Assembly: GCA_900549995.1 (NCBI GenBank)
Contig: URQQ01000018.1
Coordinates: 1-64,000, forward strand
Direction: 5' to 3'
Length of the DNA stretch: 64,000 nt
Origin: an uncultured Lachnospiraceae bacterium
Lineage (GTDB): Bacteria > Bacillota > Clostridia > Lachnospirales > Lachnospiraceae
In this document: piece after piece, positions 24,574 through 33,806 of the stretch
Layout: each line of letters opens with the position of its first letter
How positions within the stretch are numbered: position 1 is the first letter of the stretch
Notes under the pieces: generated by a model
Seen by the model: only the letters and a program-made list of their open reading frames with translations
Database searches by the model: none
What the model was told of the DNA's origin: nothing
Made by a program: the position numbers and the translations under genes

Positions 24574-24601
24574 AAAATGGCCGGTATAAAACGGCCATTT
24601 T
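24574..24601 (-). terminator. Terminator after the BceA-like ATPase gene
   Basis: AAAATGGCCG and CGGCCATTTT form a perfect 10-bp stem with an 8-base loop ending in TTTT, 43 bp after the ATPase stop. It separates that gene from padR. Confidence 0.85.
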
Positions 24602-24643
24602 GATTAATATTCTCTTCCACATATTATTGATTTTCATCTTGCC

Positions 24644-25402
24644 CTACAAATCCGCCATCCTCTCAATAATCTCCTTATAGAATGCATCCTGGCTGTCGCC
24701 CCTCTCCAGTGTATCCAGAATCATTCCATCCTTCAGCAGTATAATCCTCTTACAGTAACTCGCAATCTGCGGGTCATGTGTTACCATTATGATCGTCTTT
24801 CCAAACTCCTGGTTGATACGCTCCATCGAATCTATAACAATTTTCCCGGATTTGGAATCCAGATTTCCGGTCGGCTCATCAGCCAAAATCAGGTCAGGGT
24901 CGTTAATCAAAGCGCGGCAGATCGCTACCCTCTGTTTCTCTCCGCCTGACAGTTCATAGGGATTTTTGTCCAGCAGATGTGCAATATCGAATTGCTCGGC
25001 ATATTTCTGGGATGTTTCAAGCATCAATTCTGTTTTTTCCTGATTCAGAATCATTGGCAGCATAATATTTTCACGTACAGAAAGGCTGTCCATCAGATAA
25101 AAATCCTGGAATACAAATCCGATTTCATTTCTCCGGATATCCGCAAGCCTGTCACCATACAGTTCTTCCGTATCTTCTTCCTTAAAATATAGTTTTCCAT
25201 CCGTCGGATAGTCAATCATTCCAAGAACCTTTAAAAGTGTCGTCTTACCGCAGCCAGACTTTCCCATGATTCCCACAAAATCATGTTCTTCCACTGCAAA
25301 ATTCAAACCTTTCAGAACTTTAATGTCCTCATCAGATTCCTTCTTTTTGGATGGTGATTTCTTATAATTCCGTATCAGATCTTTTACCTCAATAACTTTC
25401 AT
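24644..25402 (-). CDS. ABC ATPase for an FtsX-like permease (BceA/LolD type)
   Basis: A 252-residue stand-alone ATPase: Walker A GKSGCGKTT, Q-loop FQDFYLMDSL, signature ELSGGEKQR, Walker B DLILADEPTGNLDS and switch MVTHDP, as in ATPases of MacB, LolD and BceAB systems. No permease is adjacent. The FtsX-like permease at 16050-18035, at the other end of the peptide locus, is the natural partner. Start 25402 follows GGAGG. A TATACT box at 25462-25467 may be its -10. Confidence 0.92.
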   Translation of the reverse strand: MKVIEVKDLIRNYKKSPSKKKESDEDIKVLKGLNFAVEEHDFVGIMGKSGCGKTTLLKVLGMIDYPTDGKLYFKEEDTEELYGDRLADIRRNEIGFVFQDFYLMDSLSVRENIMLPMILNQEKTELMLETSQKYAEQFDIAHLLDKNPYELSGGEKQRVAICRALINDPDLILADEPTGNLDSKSGKIVIDSMERINQEFGKTIIMVTHDPQIASYCKRIILLKDGMILDTLERGDSQDAFYKEIIERMADL

Positions 25403-25529
25403 GATGATTTCCTCCGCTCCTTTTATTGTTCATATCTCAATACAAACTTCTCACTTTTTCCAGTATAACACATTCTTTCATGTTCATAACACTTCGTCCG
25501 TAAATCGTACTAAAAATGTCCGCCAATCT

Positions 25530-25571
25530 AAGAAGATCTTCCAGGCCATACTATGCCCGGAAGATCTTCTT
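25530..25571 (-). terminator. Terminator after the YitT gene
   Basis: A long near-perfect stem, AAGAAGATCTTCC at 25530-25542 and GGAAGATCTTCTT at 25559-25571, extended by GG/CC, lies 14 bp after the stop. The T content on the exit side is low, but the stem is very stable. Confidence 0.7.
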
Positions 25572-25584
25572 CCCATTGCCATTT

Positions 25585-26454
25585 CTATTTCTTTACTTCT
25601 TTCGTTTGATAATCTCGATCCAGTGAGAATCCCCGGCCGCGCACCTCGTTAATCTGAGTGATTGTGATAAATGCCTTATCGTCTACCTTTTGAATTGCAT
25701 CATTGATGGCGTACAGTTTACGGTTCGAGATGATACAGAGAATCGCCTGCTGGCTCACTTCTCCGTAACCTGTCTCCATATTTAACAGTGTCACCCCGAC
25801 ATCCATTGTCATCAGAAGCAGGTCCTTAATTTCTTTATATTTCTCGGATACGATCAGAAGCTGAATCTGTGCTTCTCCCGCCAGTACCACCCGGTTCAGG
25901 ACAATCGATGACAGCAGTGTCAGCAGTATTCCGTAGAGTACTCCTTCTGTGTCTGAGAATGCAATCTGAGACAGGAGCACTATAAAATCTACCGTGTACA
26001 TGCAGACTGCAAGCGGAAAATGAAACTGCTTATTGATGACCAGCGCCACAATATCCGTACCGCCTGTGGATGCACCCATTTTAATGACAATTCCAATTCC
26101 AAGACCAAGCAGAAGACCGGCATAGATAGATGCCAGAAGCCGGTTCTCTGTCAGATGGCTGATCAGCGGAATTGCACGGAACATAGATAGAAATACCGGG
26201 TACGAAATTGAACTGATAATCGTGGTCAGGGCGAATTTCTTCCCCAGGAAAACGGCCCCCAGACCAAACAAAAGAACGTTCAATATCAAAATCAAAATTG
26301 AAATGTCAATGCCCGTATAGTGGCTGACCGTAATACCAATACCTGTCGCGCCACCCATGATCATATTATGCGGAAGGGCAAACCCCGCAACTGCAAGTGC
26401 CAGAATCACATTCCCCAACAAAACTCCAACAACTACCTTAACAGATTTCTTCAT
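25585..26454 (-). CDS. YitT-family membrane protein
   Basis: A 289-residue protein with five to six transmembrane helices, beginning with GNVILALAVAGFALPHNMIMGGATGIGI and including KMGASTGGTDIVAL, both hallmarks of the YitT family (DUF161 repeats). The C-terminal soluble part (about 200-289), with ILCIISNRKLYAINDAIQKVDDKAFITITQ, is the DUF2179 domain. Function is unknown, though anion or small-molecule transport has been suggested for the family. It appears to be a single gene. Confidence 0.92.
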   Translation of the reverse strand: MKKSVKVVVGVLLGNVILALAVAGFALPHNMIMGGATGIGITVSHYTGIDISILILILNVLLFGLGAVFLGKKFALTTIISSISYPVFLSMFRAIPLISHLTENRLLASIYAGLLLGLGIGIVIKMGASTGGTDIVALVINKQFHFPLAVCMYTVDFIVLLSQIAFSDTEGVLYGILLTLLSSIVLNRVVLAGEAQIQLLIVSEKYKEIKDLLLMTMDVGVTLLNMETGYGEVSQQAILCIISNRKLYAINDAIQKVDDKAFITITQINEVRGRGFSLDRDYQTKEVKK

Positions 26455-26515
26455 AACAATACCATTTCCTCTCTAATTCATCACTCTGATTCCGTATGCC
26501 ATACCCATTCGCTGC

Positions 26516-28675
26516 CTAGGATTCAATCCCTTTCATCGTCAACTGTATTCTCTTCTTCTGAAGATCCACACTCATCACCTTCACATCGACCACGTCCCCA
26601 ACGCTTACGACTTCCAGCGGATGCTTGATAAATTTCTTATCTGTGATCTGAGATATATGGACCAGACCATCCTGATGGACTCCAATATCTACAAACACTC
26701 CGAAGTCAATTACATTTCTCACGGTTCCCTTTAAAATCATTCCCTCTTTCAGATCTTTCATCTCGAGGACATCGGTTCGAAGGATCGGCTTTGGCATCTC
26801 ATCTCGTGGATCACGTCCTGGTTTTTCGAGTTCCTTTACAATATCACGCAGTGTGATTTCCCCAATTTCAAGTTCCTCTGCAACCTTTTTGTAATCCCGG
26901 ACTGTAAGTGATAATCCTGTAAGTTTGCCCCCGGCAATATCTTCCGGCACGTAGCCCTGCCTCTTAAGAAGCTTTAAAGCAGCATCATAAGATTCCGGAT
27001 GGACACTGGTTCCGTCCAGCGGATTCTTGCCTCCCTGGATCCGCATAAATCCGGCACACTGCTCAAACGCCTTCGGGCCAAGCTTCGCAACTTTCAGAAG
27101 TTCCCTTCTCGTCTTAAAGCTTCCGTTTTCTTCCCGGTAAGCAACAATATTTTTTGCAATCACACTTGTGATTCCAGAGATATAAGACAACAGCGGGGCG
27201 GATGCGGTATTGAGATCTACACCGACACTGTTTACACAGTCTTCTACAACCCCGGAAAGTGCTTCTGTTAATTTCTTCTGATTCATATCATGCTGATACT
27301 GGCCGACACCGATCGATTTCGGATCGATTTTCACAAGCTCTGCCAGAGGATCCTGGAGTCTTCTCGCGATAGATGCTGCACTTCTCTGTCCCACATCGAA
27401 GTTCGGGAATTCTTCTGTCGCAAGTTTGCTCGCTGAATATACAGAAGCCCCTGCCTCATTTACGATAATATACTGTACTTTCTCCGGAATCTCTTTCAGC
27501 AGTTCCACAATAATCTGCTCTGATTCTCTGGATGCAGTACCATTTCCAACTGAAAATAATGTAATCTGATACTTTTTGATAAGCTTTTTCAGAGTCTCTT
27601 TCGCCGCGGCAATCTTCTGAGGCGTAGTCGGTGCTGTCGGATAAATCACGGTTGTATCCAGCACTTTTCCTGTCGGATCGACAACAGCCAGCTTGCACCC
27701 TGTACGGAATGCGGGATCCCATCCAAGAACAGTCTGCCCAACAATCGGCGGCTGCATGAGCAGCTGGTGCAGATTCTTTTTAAATACTTCAATTGCTCCG
27801 TCTTCCGCTTTCTCCGTCAGCTCGCTTCTGATCTCCCTCTCGATTGCCGGCGCAATCAGACGTTTATAACTGTCTTCTGCAGCAGCTTTTAGAACAGGTG
27901 TTGTATACTTATTATCGGAAAGAATCGTCTTCTTATAAAGATACTGTATGATCTGCTCCTCCGGAGCTTCAATCTTCACAGTCAGAATTTTCTCTTTCTC
28001 CCCACGGTTCAGCGCAAGAATGCGGTGGCCTGCAAGCTTACTGACCGGCTCTTCAAAATCATAATACATCTCGTAGACAGACTGTACTTTCTCATCCTTT
28101 GCAGTGGAGATCATTTTCCCCAGCTTCATTGTCTGCCTTCTGATATAACTTCTATAATCAGCCTCATCGGAAATTGCCTCCGCAATAATATCCATTGCTC
28201 CTGCGATTGCATCCTGAGGTGTTTTTACATCCTTTTCTTCTGATACATACTCAGCAGCCGCCTCTTCCAGCGGTTTCTGAAGTTTCTGAAGAGTGATCAG
28301 CGCGGCCAGACCTTCCAGACCTTTTTCTTTGGCAATGGTTGCCCTCGTCCTCCTCTTTGGGCGGTATGGGCGGTAAAGGTCTTCTACGACTACCAGTGTC
28401 TCAGCTGCCAGAATCTGCTTCTTTAACTCTTCTGTCAGTTTCCCCTGTTCTTCGATGCTTGAAAGTACCTGTTCCTTCTTCTCTTCCAGATTCCTCAGAT
28501 ATGTAAGTCTTTCGTGCAGTTTACGAAGCTGTTCATCGTTCAGCTCCCCGGTTGCTTCCTTTCTGTATCTGGAAATAAACGGGATCGTATTTCCCTCATC
28601 AATCAGCTTCACTGCTGCATCTATCTGCCATCTTTTTACGTCAAGTTCCTCTGTCAGTCTTTGATTAATGTCCAT
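26516..28675 (-). CDS. tex: Tex-family RNA-binding transcription accessory protein
   Basis: A 719-residue nucleic-acid-binding protein of the Tex/YhgF family. Domain order by eye: N-terminal helical domain (EATGELNDEQLR), YqgF-like RNase fold (DPAFRTGCKLAVVD), helix-hairpin-helix pairs (VGVDLNTASAPLLSYISGI), and a C-terminal S1 domain (about 640-715, LKGTVRNVIDFGVFVDIGVHQ). It is thought to aid transcription or RNA turnover. Start 28675 follows GAGAGG; a longer frame to 28711 lacks support. Confidence 0.95.
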   Translation of the reverse strand: MDINQRLTEELDVKRWQIDAAVKLIDEGNTIPFISRYRKEATGELNDEQLRKLHERLTYLRNLEEKKEQVLSSIEEQGKLTEELKKQILAAETLVVVEDLYRPYRPKRRTRATIAKEKGLEGLAALITLQKLQKPLEEAAAEYVSEEKDVKTPQDAIAGAMDIIAEAISDEADYRSYIRRQTMKLGKMISTAKDEKVQSVYEMYYDFEEPVSKLAGHRILALNRGEKEKILTVKIEAPEEQIIQYLYKKTILSDNKYTTPVLKAAAEDSYKRLIAPAIEREIRSELTEKAEDGAIEVFKKNLHQLLMQPPIVGQTVLGWDPAFRTGCKLAVVDPTGKVLDTTVIYPTAPTTPQKIAAAKETLKKLIKKYQITLFSVGNGTASRESEQIIVELLKEIPEKVQYIIVNEAGASVYSASKLATEEFPNFDVGQRSAASIARRLQDPLAELVKIDPKSIGVGQYQHDMNQKKLTEALSGVVEDCVNSVGVDLNTASAPLLSYISGITSVIAKNIVAYREENGSFKTRRELLKVAKLGPKAFEQCAGFMRIQGGKNPLDGTSVHPESYDAALKLLKRQGYVPEDIAGGKLTGLSLTVRDYKKVAEELEIGEITLRDIVKELEKPGRDPRDEMPKPILRTDVLEMKDLKEGMILKGTVRNVIDFGVFVDIGVHQDGLVHISQITDKKFIKHPLEVVSVGDVVDVKVMSVDLQKKRIQLTMKGIES

Positions 28676-28727
28676 GTCTTCAATTCCTCTCTTACATATA
28701 TTACACTTCACACATCATAACATAACA

Positions 28728-28830
28728 GTAACTATTCAGCCATACACAGATTGTACAAAAAAGGAAAAAACACGTTCGTCTGCCGAAGACTATTTTATAC
28801 AATCTGCACACGGAGTTAAGGTACCGTGTG
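28728..28830. repeat. Diverged copy of the hairpin repeat between tex and tetR
   Basis: It starts with GTAACTATTCAGCCAT, matching the left edge of the 1999-2138 element. An inner inverted repeat CAGATTGTACAAAA (28747-28760) pairs with TTTTATACAATCTG (28793-28806), one mismatch. The right outer arm is missing; a second hairpin CACACGG/CCGTGTG (28807-28830) takes its place. The element lies in the divergent tex/tetR promoter region, 28676-28929. Confidence 0.55.
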
Positions 28831-28861
28831 GAAATACAATTTTAGAGTTCACTCTGTTTTC

Positions 28862-28890
28862 TTGAAATCCAACCATTGATATGGTATACT
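28862..28890 (+). promoter_or_regulatory. Promoter of the TetR-family gene
   Basis: -35 TTGAAA (28862-28867), 17-bp spacer, -10 TATACT (28885-28890), 40 bp before the start codon. Confidence 0.75.
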
Positions 28891-28929
28891 CCCTTTATCA
28901 AAATATAAGATTCGAGGCGGAATAATATC

Positions 28930-29538
28930 ATGAGACAAGAAGGGAACAAGCCACTTGGCAAACAGCAGCAAAAATCACAGGAGACAAAAGAACGGATTTT
29001 CCGTGCAGCCAAACGCATCCTGCAGAGAGATGGATACGAAGAACTTTCCATCAAAAATATATGCGAAGAAGCCGGTGTATCGAACGGCAGCTTTTATCAT
29101 CATTTCAAGACAAAGGACGATCTTCTGTCCTATTATATTGAAGATCAGCCGAACATCAATCCCGATCTGCTTGACCTTCCTGACAATGCGTCCGAGGCCA
29201 AAATCGCGATTGTGCATGTCTATCTGAATTACGTAGAATACTGCCGGGAATTAGGGGTTGAATTTATGTCAAGCTATTACACTCCCAAGAATCAGGCATT
29301 AAATCCTGCCATCCGCACAGAACGCCCCTACCCGATTGTCACAGTCCAGAATTATCTTCAGAGGGCAATTGATGCAGGCCGGGTAACACTCGCCCACCCC
29401 ATCGAAGAAGTCACAACCGATATCCGCATGATCGTCATCGGCAATGTATTTGAATGGTGTCTCCATGAGGGAAATGCAGATTTCGAAAAAAACATCAGAC
29501 GTTCTCTGGAATGCTACCTCAACGGCGTCATCTGCTGA
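28930..29538 (+). CDS. TetR/AcrR-family transcriptional regulator
   Basis: A 202-residue regulator. The N-terminal helix-turn-helix is typical: ERIFRAAKRILQRDGYEELSIKNICEEAGVSNGSFYHHFKTKDDLL. The C-terminal ligand domain is not recognisable by motif, so neither inducer nor target is known. It diverges from tex and converges on desulfoferrodoxin, with neither neighbour an evident target. The ribosome site GAGGCGG is somewhat far (about 11 bases). Confidence 0.92.
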   Translation: MRQEGNKPLGKQQQKSQETKERIFRAAKRILQRDGYEELSIKNICEEAGVSNGSFYHHFKTKDDLLSYYIEDQPNINPDLLDLPDNASEAKIAIVHVYLNYVEYCRELGVEFMSSYYTPKNQALNPAIRTERPYPIVTVQNYLQRAIDAGRVTLAHPIEEVTTDIRMIVIGNVFEWCLHEGNADFEKNIRRSLECYLNGVIC

Positions 29539-29573
29539 GCCATATATCGAACATCCGTACTTATACACCAACC

Positions 29574-29599
29574 GGGGCCGGCCAAAAAAGGCCAGCCCC
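29574..29599. terminator. Bidirectional terminator between tetR and desulfoferrodoxin genes
   Basis: GGGGCCGGCC (29574-29583) and GGCCAGCCCC (29590-29599) form a strong stem with an AAAAAA loop between two converging genes. Confidence 0.8.
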
Positions 29600-29610
29600 A
29601 TATTTCATAC

Positions 29611-29991
29611 TTATGCTTTCCAAAGCCCGTGCTGATTACAGTATGCATAGACTTCTTCCACTTTCTCATCCTCTGAGAGCATGAATTTTGCTTCCGGTGC
29701 CTTATCTGTCTTCAACTGTTTCTTATACACTCCATGGTTTGTCTTCAGATAAATCCAGCCGATAAAATGTCCCTCTTCCATCGGATGCATTGTGCTTCCT
29801 ACTTTTACAGTAGCCACATGATCTTTTACTTCTACAACCGGAACATGCTTTTCCTGTGCGGCGTCTGTCGTATTCGCCTTCAGTTCCTTCATCGGTCCTC
29901 CGCAGCACATCACCGGTACCCCGGCGTCCTCTACTTTTTCGATGATATTCTTACATTTCTCACAGATATAGAATTTCGCTTCCTGATACAT
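29611..29991 (-). CDS. Desulfoferrodoxin (superoxide reductase)
   Basis: A 126-residue two-domain iron protein that reduces superoxide in anaerobes. The N-terminal desulforedoxin domain has CEKC and a later CC pair (MCCGG) for one iron. The C-terminal domain has the superoxide-reductase ligands His in KHVPVV, MHPMEEGHFIGW (two His), and the closing CNQHGLW (Cys and His). All expected ligands are present. Start 29991 follows AAGGAGG. It appears monocistronic and has its own reductant elsewhere. Confidence 0.95.
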   Translation of the reverse strand: MYQEAKFYICEKCKNIIEKVEDAGVPVMCCGGPMKELKANTTDAAQEKHVPVVEVKDHVATVKVGSTMHPMEEGHFIGWIYLKTNHGVYKKQLKTDKAPEAKFMLSEDEKVEEVYAYCNQHGLWKA

Positions 29992-30104
29992 TCCAGATAC
30001 CTCCTTTTACAACACACTCTGTTAACTCACAGTTTATTTTCTGTGTCCGTATAGTATCTGTAATTCGCACCAAAACATACACACTTCACACATAGCAACT
30101 GTCT

Positions 30105-31451
30105 TTAAATTCTCTGCATTGCATAGGTGTATTTTTTCAGTAATTCCTGGTATTCTTTATAATAATTTCCATTTTTAAACAAAAACGATTCCGGCATCTT
30201 TCTCACTTTTTCCCAGCCCCAGCGCTTTAACTGAGGTTTCAATATCTGTTCTTTCTGAAGTGTAAAAAGCAGTGCTCTCTGACGGAACTGAAGCTGGTAT
30301 TTCAATTCCTCTGACACTTCGCCCGGGAACATATCGCTCATTTCCTCAACAATCTTTCTGCCCATATCCATTTCCAGATAGTGTGTCCAATATTCATGGA
30401 TTTCATCTGCAAATTCCATCCACAGCGAATGAGCGTCCGGATAGGCGATCCCCATAAAACCGGCATCTTTATAGCACCACAAAGTCCAGGAGACTTTATA
30501 TTTCGCGAAAAGATCCAGTGTATCCTCTACCATTTCCATCACATGCCAGAGATTGTTACCGGCTATGTCATATCCAGCCTCACCGCATAATAACGGCCGT
30601 CCAAAGCTCCTCATACCAGCAATCATTTTTTCAAACCGGTCTTCGAAAATTTCGCGCCTTTTCTCCCTCGGATAATTAATATCACAAAGCTCAGACTCCC
30701 ACACTGTTGGATAGAAATGAAATGACACCGCAGTCTGTTCATCTTTCAGCTCTTCAATTGCCGAGAAATCCATCGCAAAGTGATCCCCTTCCAAAAACAA
30801 AATATGGTTCTGATCCACCTCCCTGACTGCCGCCGTCACTTTTTCATAAAATCTCTGAATTCTTCCTTCCTCTGCAGGCATCAGATATGGTTCATTGAGC
30901 AGATCATAACCTAAAATATATGGTTCCCCTGCATACCGGGCTGCAATAGCCTTCCATAGTTTCACTGCCTGTTCCTGAAACACTCCATAATGCCAGAACT
31001 GTGGCGTACCTGTCTGGTTATCTGAATGCCAGTCCGGATTTTGGCCTCCCGGTACTGAATGAAGATCCGGAAGCAGGTATATTTCATATTTTGTACAAAG
31101 CTTTAAAAGCCTGTCAAAATATTCAAATCCTTTCTCCCTGAGTTTCTCCGGTTCTTTATCATCGATAAATAAACCATAATGGAACGGAACACGGATCAGA
31201 TTAATCCCTGTATCCCTCAGAAACTGAAAATCCTCCTCACCTAAAAAATCATATACAAATTCATCAAAAAATTGTTCACTATTCTTTTTTCCGAAAACCT
31301 CACAAAACGACTCTCTGATCTGTTTCTCAGGTGTTGGGATTCCAAGCATAAAGTGCTCCAGATTCAGCCAGGAGCCGACACCAAGCCCGGTAAAATACAT
31401 TTCCTTTTCCCCACAGTAAAAACGGTCACCTTTAACTTTTACAAACTGCAT
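30105..31451 (-). CDS. Glycoside hydrolase family 5-like cytoplasmic glycosidase
   Basis: A 448-residue TIM-barrel glycosidase. The acid/base glutamate is Glu187 in YDLLNEPY, and the nucleophile is Glu291 in LLCGEAGY; INLIRVPFHYG and PDLHSVPGGQN are typical early strands of GH5 (or of the related subfamilies of exo-glucanases). No signal peptide is present, so it acts on imported oligosaccharides. Its start overlaps the GH31 gene by 13 bases and follows GGAGGAAG. It is the last gene of the operon. The exact linkage it cuts cannot be told. Confidence 0.88.
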   Translation of the reverse strand: MQFVKVKGDRFYCGEKEMYFTGLGVGSWLNLEHFMLGIPTPEKQIRESFCEVFGKKNSEQFFDEFVYDFLGEEDFQFLRDTGINLIRVPFHYGLFIDDKEPEKLREKGFEYFDRLLKLCTKYEIYLLPDLHSVPGGQNPDWHSDNQTGTPQFWHYGVFQEQAVKLWKAIAARYAGEPYILGYDLLNEPYLMPAEEGRIQRFYEKVTAAVREVDQNHILFLEGDHFAMDFSAIEELKDEQTAVSFHFYPTVWESELCDINYPREKRREIFEDRFEKMIAGMRSFGRPLLCGEAGYDIAGNNLWHVMEMVEDTLDLFAKYKVSWTLWCYKDAGFMGIAYPDAHSLWMEFADEIHEYWTHYLEMDMGRKIVEEMSDMFPGEVSEELKYQLQFRQRALLFTLQKEQILKPQLKRWGWEKVRKMPESFLFKNGNYYKEYQELLKKYTYAMQRI

Positions 31452-33793
31452 GCTTCTTCCTCCAAATATATCTTTGTAACTTTATCACTAATGTTCAGAA
31501 TATTGTCCATTCCATCGATCGTAAGAACTCCTCCGGAAACTTGGGAAAGTTTCTGATTTACAAAGCGCAGCGTCACTTCTTGCTCTTTGGAAAGTTCTAT
31601 CTTGATTTCTCTTCCGGTTCTTGTCAAGGAAACCGTAAGTACCGGTATTCCATCCTGACTGTAAACTGTCTGTTTCGTTTCTGTATCCTCCTGGATCAGA
31701 TAAATTAGAAGTTCCAGATTTTCAAGGTAATCATAGTCTGGTTTTTCCTCGCAGCTGCCGAACGGAAGAATTGTGTTTTCTCTTACATATAACGGAATGG
31801 ACTTATAATCCTGATATTCTTCGTACCAGGTTCTTCCCTCTTTCACTTCTCCTGTCAGCAGATTGGTCCACCTTCCCTCCGGCAGATAATACTCTGCTCT
31901 GCTCTGTTCATTGAACACAGGTGCCACCAGAAGGCTGTCTCCCAGCATATACTGCTTGTCCAGATAGCTGCAGTTTCTATCCTGTGTGTACTCTAGAACC
32001 ATCGCCCGCATCATAGGTACTCCGGTCCTGGACGTAGTTACAGCCTGTGTAAACAAATATGGCATCAGCCTGTTTTTCAGCCTCGTGAATTTCCTTACAA
32101 CTTCTACAGCCTCATCATCGTAGACCCACGGTACTCTGTAAGAAGTACTTCCATGCAGCCGGCTGTGTGAAGAGAGAAGACCAAATGCTGCCCACCGTTT
32201 GTAGACATCTGCGGTTGAAGTATCTTCAAATCCTCCAATATCATGACTCCAATAACCGAAGCCTGACATCGTCAGCGAAAGTCCCCCTCTTAAACTTTGT
32301 TCCATTGCCTCATAATCCGACCAGCAGTCCCCGCCCCAGTGGACAGGGAATTTCTGTCCGCCTGCTGTCGCAGATCTGGCAAAAAGTACCGCGTTACCTT
32401 TACCACGTTTTTTCTCCAACAGTTCAAATACAGTCTGATTGTATAGATATGTATAATAATTATGCATTTTCACCGGGTCTGAATGATCAAAATACTCTAC
32501 ATCCACCGGAATCCGTTCCCCAAAGTCCGTCTTGAAACAGTCCACACCCATATCCAGCAATATTTCAAGTTTTTCACTGAACCATTTTCTTGCATCCGGA
32601 TTCGTAAAATCCACGACTGCCATTCCCGGCTGCCACATATCCCATTGCCATACGTCGCCGTTTTTTCTCTTCAGGAGATATCCCCGTTCCATTCCTTCGT
32701 CAAACAGCCTCGACTCCTGCGCAATGTATGGGTTAATCCAAACGCACACATTCAGACCTTTTTCTTTGATTCGTGCGAGCATTCCTTCCGGATCAGGAAA
32801 TACCCTCTCATCCCAGAGAAAATCAGACCAGTGGAACTCTTTCATCCAGAAGCAGTCAAAGTGAAATACACGAAGCGGAATTCCTCTCTCCTGCATACCT
32901 TCAATGAAACTCATCACAGTCTTCTCATCATAATCTGTCGTGAAAGAAGTAGAAAGCCAAAGACCAAACGTCCAGGCCGGCGGAAGTGACGGCTTTCCTG
33001 TCAGATCTGTATATCTCACCAGCGCTTCTTTCATCGAAGGCCCATTAATAAAGAAATAATCCAGTTCTTCTCCCCCAACAGAGAACTCCATTCTGGCAAC
33101 ATGCTCTGTGGCTGCTTCAAAGGATACTTTTTCCGTGTGATTGACAAATACTCCATATCCCCTGTTGGATAAATAAAACGGAATATTTTTATAAGACTGC
33201 TGCGTAGATGTCCCTCCATCTTCATTCCACATGTCAAGCGACTGTCCATTTTTCACAAGAGCCGTAAAATGTTCTCCAAGCCCATATACAAGTTCCCCTA
33301 CTGAAAGTGACAGCTGCTGCCTCATATATGCCGGCTGCCCAGCTTCCGCATAGGCATCCCCCTGCCATTCTCCCCGTATGTATGCAAGATCTTTTGGCCC
33401 TGTCTTTGCAATGATTTCACCGGATCTTTCAAACGTCATACTGCAGGTTTCTTTGCACACAGTCACACATAAGCTTCCGCTTGTAACCTCGACCTTCGAG
33501 CTGTCTTCTTCTGCTTCCATACAGCCTGTTTCCGAAAGATTCAGTTCAAACTTCGGCCCTCTCTGTTTCACTCCCTTGTGGTGGCATACCGAAACTCTGA
33601 TGACTTCCGGCATTGGTGCTGTCAATTTGATTGTCAGATTCACACCCTGGAGTGTATCTCCCCGCGAGACAATTTTTTTCGTTGGAGCGGTAATTGTCAC
33701 ACACTCTTTTTCCATCTTCGTAAAATATACTTCTGCCGGCGAAAAACACTGATACCCTTTTTTCATCAGCCAGAATCCATTTGAAAACTGCAT
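31439..33793 (-). CDS. GH31 alpha-xylosidase (YicI-like)
   Basis: A 784-residue GH31 enzyme. The nucleophile is Asp423 in KTDFGERIP and the acid/base is Asp489 in HWGGDC; both motifs are those of E. coli YicI, where they lie at 416 and 482, exactly seven lower. This supports an alpha-xyloside substrate, such as xylosylated glucose from xyloglucan, over starch. There is an N-terminal beta-sandwich (1-260) and C-terminal beta domains. No signal peptide is seen, so it is cytoplasmic. It follows GH3 by 13 bp. Confidence 0.9.
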   Translation of the reverse strand: MQFSNGFWLMKKGYQCFSPAEVYFTKMEKECVTITAPTKKIVSRGDTLQGVNLTIKLTAPMPEVIRVSVCHHKGVKQRGPKFELNLSETGCMEAEEDSSKVEVTSGSLCVTVCKETCSMTFERSGEIIAKTGPKDLAYIRGEWQGDAYAEAGQPAYMRQQLSLSVGELVYGLGEHFTALVKNGQSLDMWNEDGGTSTQQSYKNIPFYLSNRGYGVFVNHTEKVSFEAATEHVARMEFSVGGEELDYFFINGPSMKEALVRYTDLTGKPSLPPAWTFGLWLSTSFTTDYDEKTVMSFIEGMQERGIPLRVFHFDCFWMKEFHWSDFLWDERVFPDPEGMLARIKEKGLNVCVWINPYIAQESRLFDEGMERGYLLKRKNGDVWQWDMWQPGMAVVDFTNPDARKWFSEKLEILLDMGVDCFKTDFGERIPVDVEYFDHSDPVKMHNYYTYLYNQTVFELLEKKRGKGNAVLFARSATAGGQKFPVHWGGDCWSDYEAMEQSLRGGLSLTMSGFGYWSHDIGGFEDTSTADVYKRWAAFGLLSSHSRLHGSTSYRVPWVYDDEAVEVVRKFTRLKNRLMPYLFTQAVTTSRTGVPMMRAMVLEYTQDRNCSYLDKQYMLGDSLLVAPVFNEQSRAEYYLPEGRWTNLLTGEVKEGRTWYEEYQDYKSIPLYVRENTILPFGSCEEKPDYDYLENLELLIYLIQEDTETKQTVYSQDGIPVLTVSLTRTGREIKIELSKEQEVTLRFVNQKLSQVSGGVLTIDGMDNILNISDKVTKIYLEEEACSL

Positions 33794-33806
33794 GATTCTT
33801 CCCCCT

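Noticed and set aside
25585..26454. YitT gene as part of the peptide locus
   Set aside because: A strong terminator hairpin separates it, and YitT proteins are common unlinked genes in Firmicutes.
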